From RPRB01 sp035543115 (GTDB lineage Bacteria; Myxococcota; Myxococcia; Myxococcales; Myxococcaceae): a stretch of 64,000 nt of DNA. The notes under the pieces were generated by a model. The model had not been told where the DNA came from. It did not search any database and saw only the letters and a list, made by a program, of their open reading frames with translations. The position numbers and the translations under genes are program-made. The stretch lies in NCBI GenBank assembly GCA_035543115.1, contig DATKKF010000134.1, positions 8,506 to 72,505 on the forward strand, in the 5' to 3' direction. Position 1 is the first letter of the stretch. Each line of letters opens with the position of its first letter. This document shows, one piece after another, positions 59,916 to 64,000 of this stretch.

Positions 59916-61505
59916 GTGCCCAGGCGCGCCAACCTCGCAGCGGATGATCGACGCGCGCTCGCGGTGCTCGCCGAGATCGGTCGGGCGCTGGCCCGGGCCA
60001 GTGAGGTCCGGTCTGCCCTGGAGCGCGCGCTCGAGCTGCTCGAGGAGGCGCTGGGCATCGTCCGGGGGGCGGTGTTCCTCTTCCATGAGGATTCGGGCGT
60101 CCTCCAGGTCGATGCGGCGGTGGGCATCTCCGACGAGGGGCTCGCGGCGCGCTACCGGCCGGGGGAGGGGATCATCGGCCGGGTCCTGCAGTCGGGCCGG
60201 CCGGTGGTGGTTCCCGCCAGCGCCCGCGAGCCGCTGCTCCTGAACCGCGCCTTCCAGCGCCGCCGGGCCGGGGCCCCGGAGGTGAGCGTCCTCTGCGTCC
60301 CCATCGCCTTCGACCGGCAGCCGGCCGGCGTCCTGGTGGTGGACGTGCCGTTCCAGCCGGGGCGCGATTTCCAGTCCGAGATGCAGTTCCTCGGGGTGGT
60401 GGCGGCGATGATCGCCCAGGCACTGCGGGCGCAGCGGGCCATCGAGGACGAGCGCAGCCGGCTGCTGGCGGAGAACAAGAACCTCCGCTCCGAGCTGGAG
60501 GAGCGGTACGACCTGTCGAACATCGTCGGGACCAGCGGACCGATGCGCCAGGTCTACGAGCAGATCGCCCAGGTGGCCCAGACCGCCACCACCGTGCTCA
60601 TCCGGGGCGAGTCGGGCACCGGCAAGGAGCTCATCGCCCACGCCATCCACTACAACTCCCCCCGTGCCGCGAAGCCGTTCGTGAAGGTGAGCTGTGCCGC
60701 GCTGCCGGACACCCTGATCGAGTCCGAGCTCTTCGGTTACGAGAAGGGGGCGTTCACCGGCGCGCAGGCCCGCAAGCGCGGCCGCTTCGAGCTGGCCCAC
60801 GGCGGGACCCTGTTCCTTGACGAGGTGGGCGAGCTCAACCTCTCCACCCAGGTGAAGCTGCTGCGCGTGCTCCAGGAGGGCGAGTTCGAGCGGCTGGGCG
60901 GGACCGAGACCATCAAGGCCGACATCCGCCTGGTCGCCGCCACCAACCGCGACCTCGAGGCGGCAATGGCGGAGAAGCACTTCCGCGAGGACCTGTACTA
61001 CCGGCTCAACGTCTTCTCCATCTTCGTCCCGCCGCTGCGCGATCGGAAGCCGGACATCATGCTCCTGGCCGATCACTTCCTCATCAAGTACGCGCGCCGG
61101 CACAACAAGCGCATCAAGCGCATCGCCACCCCGGCCATCGACATGCTGATGAGCTACCACTGGCCGGGCAACGTCCGGGAGCTGGAGAACACCATCGAGC
61201 GGGCAGTGCTCACCTGCGACGGGCAGGTGATTCACGGGCATGACCTGCCGCCCACGCTCCAGACCGCCGAGGCCTCGGGGACGGCGTCGCAGTCGTCCCT
61301 CTCCGACGCCATCGAGCAGTACGAGAAGGATCTCATCGTGGACGCGCTGAAGAGCGCCCGGGGGAACCGCGCCAAGGCGGCGCGGCTGCTCGGCACCACC
61401 GAGCGGATCATCGGCTACAAGATCCGCAAGTACGACATCGAGGTGGCCCGCTTCCGCGGCCCCCCGGCCGTCAGCGCGGTCCGGCGGCGGACCGGAACGC
61501 GCTAG
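59916..61505 (+). CDS. nifA: NifA-type sigma-54-dependent activator
   Basis: A 529-residue regulator: GAF domain (about 15-165; YRPGEGIIGRVLQSGRPVVVP), AAA+ domain (about 200-440; ESGTGKELIAHAIH, the sigma-54-contact loop GAFTGA, FLDEVGELNLSTQVKLLRVLQ) and a Fis-type HTH (ARLLGTTERIIGYKIRKYDI). That HTH and the GAF closely resemble NifA. No Cys cluster of oxygen-sensitive NifA is seen. It starts at GTG 59916. Its stop overlaps the ureG stop on the other strand. No nif structural genes are here. Confidence 0.8.
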   Translation: MPRRANLAADDRRALAVLAEIGRALARASEVRSALERALELLEEALGIVRGAVFLFHEDSGVLQVDAAVGISDEGLAARYRPGEGIIGRVLQSGRPVVVPASAREPLLLNRAFQRRRAGAPEVSVLCVPIAFDRQPAGVLVVDVPFQPGRDFQSEMQFLGVVAAMIAQALRAQRAIEDERSRLLAENKNLRSELEERYDLSNIVGTSGPMRQVYEQIAQVAQTATTVLIRGESGTGKELIAHAIHYNSPRAAKPFVKVSCAALPDTLIESELFGYEKGAFTGAQARKRGRFELAHGGTLFLDEVGELNLSTQVKLLRVLQEGEFERLGGTETIKADIRLVAATNRDLEAAMAEKHFREDLYYRLNVFSIFVPPLRDRKPDIMLLADHFLIKYARRHNKRIKRIATPAIDMLMSYHWPGNVRELENTIERAVLTCDGQVIHGHDLPPTLQTAEASGTASQSSLSDAIEQYEKDLIVDALKSARGNRAKAARLLGTTERIIGYKIRKYDIEVARFRGPPAVSAVRRRTGTR

Positions 61506-62194
61506 ACCGACTTCCCGGCCGCGCGGAGCACGTGGCTGGCGATCTCCTCCACGCCCACCCCGTGCGTCACCTGGGCGAACACCGTGGGCCCGGCGCCGCG
61601 CATCCGCCTCGCGTCGCGGTCCATCACCCCCAGGTCCGCGCCCACGTGCGGCGCGAGGTCGGTCTTGTTGATGACCAGGAGGTCCGACTGGGTGATGCCC
61701 GGCCCGCCCTTCCGCGGAACCTTGTCCCCGCCGGCCACGTCGATGACGTAGATGGTGAAGTCGGCCAGCTCCCGGCTGTACTGCGCGGCCAGGTTGTCGC
61801 CGCCGCTCTCCACGAAGAGCAGCTCGGGTGCGGGCCGCACCGCCTTCATCAGCCGCTCGAGCGACAGGAGGTTGTGGCTGATGTCCTCGCGGATGGCGGC
61901 GTGCGGACAGCCCCCCGTCTCCACCGCCTGGATGCGCTCGGTGGGGAGGGCCTGGTTCCGCACCAGGAACTCGGCGTCCTCCCGGGTGAAGATGTCGTTG
62001 GTCACCACGCCGAGGCTCAGCCGGTCCCGGAGGAGCCGGCACAGGGCGAGCAGCAGCGCCGTCTTGCCGCTCCCCACCGGCCCACCGACGCCCACGGTGA
62101 AGGCACGCTCGCGGGTGTCGCGCCGCATGGGACGCTCCCGCTGGTGGTAGTGGCCGGGGTGGTCGGCGTGGGCGTGGTCGCCTTCGTGGCCCAT
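61502..62194 (-). CDS. ureG: Urease accessory GTPase UreG
   Basis: A 230-residue GTPase delivering nickel to urease. Motifs: P-loop VGVGGPVGSGKTALL, the metal-binding ETGGCPHAAIREDIS and VINKTDLAPHVGADL. The N-terminal 20 residues are His-rich (GHEGDHAHADHPGHYH), a common nickel-storage extension. It lies 14 bases after ureF. Its stop codon overlaps the nifA-like stop. Confidence 0.96.
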   Translation of the reverse strand: MGHEGDHAHADHPGHYHQRERPMRRDTRERAFTVGVGGPVGSGKTALLLALCRLLRDRLSLGVVTNDIFTREDAEFLVRNQALPTERIQAVETGGCPHAAIREDISHNLLSLERLMKAVRPAPELLFVESGGDNLAAQYSRELADFTIYVIDVAGGDKVPRKGGPGITQSDLLVINKTDLAPHVGADLGVMDRDARRMRGAGPTVFAQVTHGVGVEEIASHVLRAAGKSV

Positions 62195-62208
62195 CTGGAG
62201 GACTCCTG

Positions 62209-62844
62209 TCAGGACTGGAACAGCCGCGAGTGGAGACGGTCGTGGGTGCCGTGGAGGAGATCCAGCAGGGGGGCCGGCTGGGCCAGGTCGTCGGCGCCGA
62301 GCGCGGCACAACGCGCGGCCACCGTGTCGAGCGCCGGGGCGAGACCCGCCAGCGTCCGCTGTGCCTCGTACGTGCCGGCGAGGCCCAGCCGGACGCCGGC
62401 CGAGAGCACCCCCCGGGCGGTGCTCCAGAGGAAGAGCGCCCTCGCGTCCTCGAGCTCCATCCCGAGCGCGCGGAAGACCGCGCCCCAGAGCGGCGCGAGG
62501 TGCATGCACAGCCCATCGGGGAGCGGGGGCGCCTCCCCCGGGAAGACGCGTGCACAGGTGGAGGCGAACGCGCCGCCCTGCGTCCGGCTCGCGCGGTTGG
62601 CCACGTGGTTGGCGAGGAAGACATCCGCCCGGGCGTCGAGCCGGGCCAGCGCCTCCGGGTCCTCCCAGGCGTCCTGGAGCAGCGGGAGCGAGCCGAATCC
62701 AGCTTGCCAGAGCGCGCCGCGGGTGAACGCCGCCAGGTCCGGGACCTCGCCCGCCTGCGCCGCGGCCTCGAGCCCGGCCGAGTGGGCGAAGCCGCCGGTG
62801 GGAAACGCCGAGTCGGCGAGCTGGAGGAGTCGCCACGTCGCCAT
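62209..62844 (-). CDS. ureF: Urease accessory protein UreF
   Basis: A 211-residue, all-helical protein with the family start LLQLADSAFPTGGFAHSAGLEAAAQ and the C-terminal RLHSRLFQS, needed for UreG-UreH docking. It follows ureC by 3 bases and precedes ureG. ureE, ureA/ureB and ureD/H are not visible and may be upstream of ureC outside the window. Confidence 0.95.
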   Translation of the reverse strand: MATWRLLQLADSAFPTGGFAHSAGLEAAAQAGEVPDLAAFTRGALWQAGFGSLPLLQDAWEDPEALARLDARADVFLANHVANRASRTQGGAFASTCARVFPGEAPPLPDGLCMHLAPLWGAVFRALGMELEDARALFLWSTARGVLSAGVRLGLAGTYEAQRTLAGLAPALDTVAARCAALGADDLAQPAPLLDLLHGTHDRLHSRLFQS

Positions 62845-62847
62845 CGG

Positions 62848-64000
62848 TTAGAAGAGCGAGTACCGCTGGGTGAGGGGGAGCGTCCGCGCCGGCTCGCAGC
62901 GGAGCAGCACCCCGTCGGCGCGGACCTCGTACGTCTCGGGGTCCACCTCGAGCTGGGGCAGGGCGTCGTTGAGCTTCATGTGCCGCTTCCCGAGCCCGCG
63001 GCAGCCGCGCACCGCGGAGAGGCGCTTCTTGAGCCCGAGCCTCGCCACCGTGCCCTCGGAGAGCGCGCGCCGGGAGATCAGGGCGAGGCTGATCGCCCCG
63101 GGCGACCGCGCGCCGAACATCGGCCGCATGAGCAGCGGCTGGGGCGTGGGGATGGAGGCGTTGGCGTCGCCCATCTGGGCCCAGGCGATGAAGCCGCCCT
63201 TGATGACCAGCTCGGGCCTCACCCCGAAGAACCCCGGCTTCCACAGGACGAGGTCGGCGAGCTTCCCCGCCTCCACCGAGCCGGTCTCGTGGGCGAAGCC
63301 GTGGGCGATGGCCGGGTTGATGGTGTACTTCGCCACGTAGCGGCGGATGCGGAGGTTGTCGTTGTCGCCGCGCTCGTCGGGGAGCCGCCCGCGCTGCTGG
63401 CGCATCTTGTGGGCGGTCTGCCAGGTGCGGGTGACCACCTCGCCCACCCGGCCCATGGCCTGGCTGTCGCTGGACATCATGCTGATCGCCCCAAGGTCGT
63501 GGAGGATGTCCTCGGCGGCAATGGTCTCGGCGCGGATGCGGCTCTCGGCGAACGCCACGTCCTCGGGAATTTCCCGATCCAGGTGGTGGCAGACCATGAG
63601 CATGTCCAGGTGCTCGTCCAGCGTGTTCACGGTGAAGGGACGGGTGGGGTTGGTCGACGACGGCAGGACGTGCGGCACCCCGCAGACCCGGAGGATGTCC
63701 GGGGCGTGTCCGCCGCCGGCGCCCTCCGAGTGGTAGGTGTGGATGGTGCGGCCGCCGAACGCGGCGATGGAGTCGTCGACGAAGCCCGACTCGTTCAGGG
63801 TGTCGGTGTGGATGGTGACCTGCACGTCCTCGGCCTCGGCCAGCTCGAGGCAGCAGTCGATGGCGGCGGGGGTGGTGCCCCAGTCTTCGTGGAGCTTCAG
63901 GCCCATGCAGCCGGCGAGGACCTGCTCGACGAGCCCGGCCGGCAGGCTGGCGTTGCCCTTGCCGAGGAGCCCGATGTTCATCGGGATCGTGTCGACCGCC
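62848..64000 (-). CDS. ureC: Urease subunit alpha, C-terminal part (continues past window end)
   Basis: The reading frame is open at the window edge, and only about the last 384 residues are visible, starting at AVDTIPMNIGLLGKGN. The carbamylated Lys is in GCMGLKLHEDWG, and active-site His residues are in IHTDTLNESGF, IHTYHSEGAGGGHAPD and MVCHHLD. It binds two nickel ions and hydrolyses urea. The MNIGLLG Met near 63981 is internal, not the start. Confidence 0.95.
   Translation of the reverse strand, partial: AVDTIPMNIGLLGKGNASLPAGLVEQVLAGCMGLKLHEDWGTTPAAIDCCLELAEAEDVQVTIHTDTLNESGFVDDSIAAFGGRTIHTYHSEGAGGGHAPDILRVCGVPHVLPSSTNPTRPFTVNTLDEHLDMLMVCHHLDREIPEDVAFAESRIRAETIAAEDILHDLGAISMMSSDSQAMGRVGEVVTRTWQTAHKMRQQRGRLPDERGDNDNLRIRRYVAKYTINPAIAHGFAHETGSVEAGKLADLVLWKPGFFGVRPELVIKGGFIAWAQMGDANASIPTPQPLLMRPMFGARSPGAISLALISRRALSEGTVARLGLKKRLSAVRGCRGLGKRHMKLNDALPQLEVDPETYEVRADGVLLRCEPARTLPLTQRYSLF

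Noticed and set aside
1..64000. CRISPR arrays, tRNA, rRNA, insertion sequences
   Set aside because: No repeat-spacer array, no tRNA-like cloverleaf, no rRNA-like stretch and no transposase or inverted-repeat pair was seen on reading.
63981..64000. ATG near 63981 as the start of ureC
   Set aside because: Sequence upstream is still urease alpha (AVDTIP before MNIGLLG), so this Met is internal and the gene runs off the window.

Overview
The window is uniformly very GC-rich, with G or C at most third codon positions, frequent GTG starts and many 4-base stop/start overlaps. I see no rRNA, tRNA, insertion sequence, phage or CRISPR, so it reads as ordinary chromosome. The gene content is an aa3-type oxidase, a membrane-bound [NiFe] hydrogenase, a V-type ATPase, urease, and several TonB/beta-propeller secreted proteins. 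That fits a metabolically versatile Gram-negative deltaproteobacterium/myxobacterium, perhaps Anaeromyxobacter-like. The taxonomic call is inference from content and composition only.

Layout. 1-4.7 kb: the end of a cytochrome c oxidase operon (coxIV-like, small CPAC protein, coxB, coxA, coxC, dihaem cytochrome c, small membrane protein). 4.7-9.6 kb, minus strand: MarR regulator, cation efflux protein, alkaline phosphatase and an HEGGH metallopeptidase. 9.7-10.95 kb: CBS-domain protein, metallo-beta-lactamase-like protein and a small ORF. 10.9-14.7 kb: TonB receptor and His-rich small protein, divergent from a HupE/UreJ permease. 14.9-18.7 kb: ferritin-like protein and a MacA/MacB-type efflux set. 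18.9-29.2 kb: the hydrogenase locus, hypF-hypC-hypD-hypE, a crotonase homologue, then small subunit, large subunit, cytochrome b, maturation protease and cytochrome c. 29.3-33.1 kb: TerB-like and GerW-like proteins, a methyltransferase-erythromycin esterase fusion, DUF302. 33.1-34.7 kb: FAD oxidoreductase and VOC protein. 34.8-42.9 kb, minus strand: a complete nine-gene V/A-type ATPase operon. 43.1-45.1 kb: a two-component system. 45.2-55.9 kb: three large secreted beta-propeller phosphoesterases and an outer-membrane-type protein. 56.2-59.8 kb: ABC-2 exporter and a B12-binding radical SAM enzyme. 59.9-64 kb: a NifA-type sigma-54 activator convergent with ureC(partial)-ureF-ureG.

How it fits together. 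Two nickel enzymes (hydrogenase and urease) sit in one 64-kb stretch with a HupE-type permease divergent from a TonB receptor, suggesting a nickel supply line. The hydrogenase passes electrons from H2 to a membrane cytochrome b and possibly to a c-type cytochrome, while the oxidase could be the terminal acceptor. Two nearly identical -24/-12 elements, before hypF and before the hydrogenase small subunit, suggest joint sigma-54 control. Phosphate scavenging is a second theme: an alkaline phosphatase with a Pho-box-like upstream site, and a phosphoesterase cluster whose divergent promoter region carries a four-half-site dyad with 11-bp spacing, next to an OmpR/PhoB-type two-component system.

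Most notable points: the GGCTCG-type sigma-54 promoter pair; an altered proximal-cluster motif (CCGN) in the hydrogenase small subunit; a subunit I oxidase lacking the K-channel Thr/Lys; a crotonase homologue without its catalytic glutamates inside the hydrogenase locus; and the GATGAG/CTCATC operator between two phosphoesterase genes.
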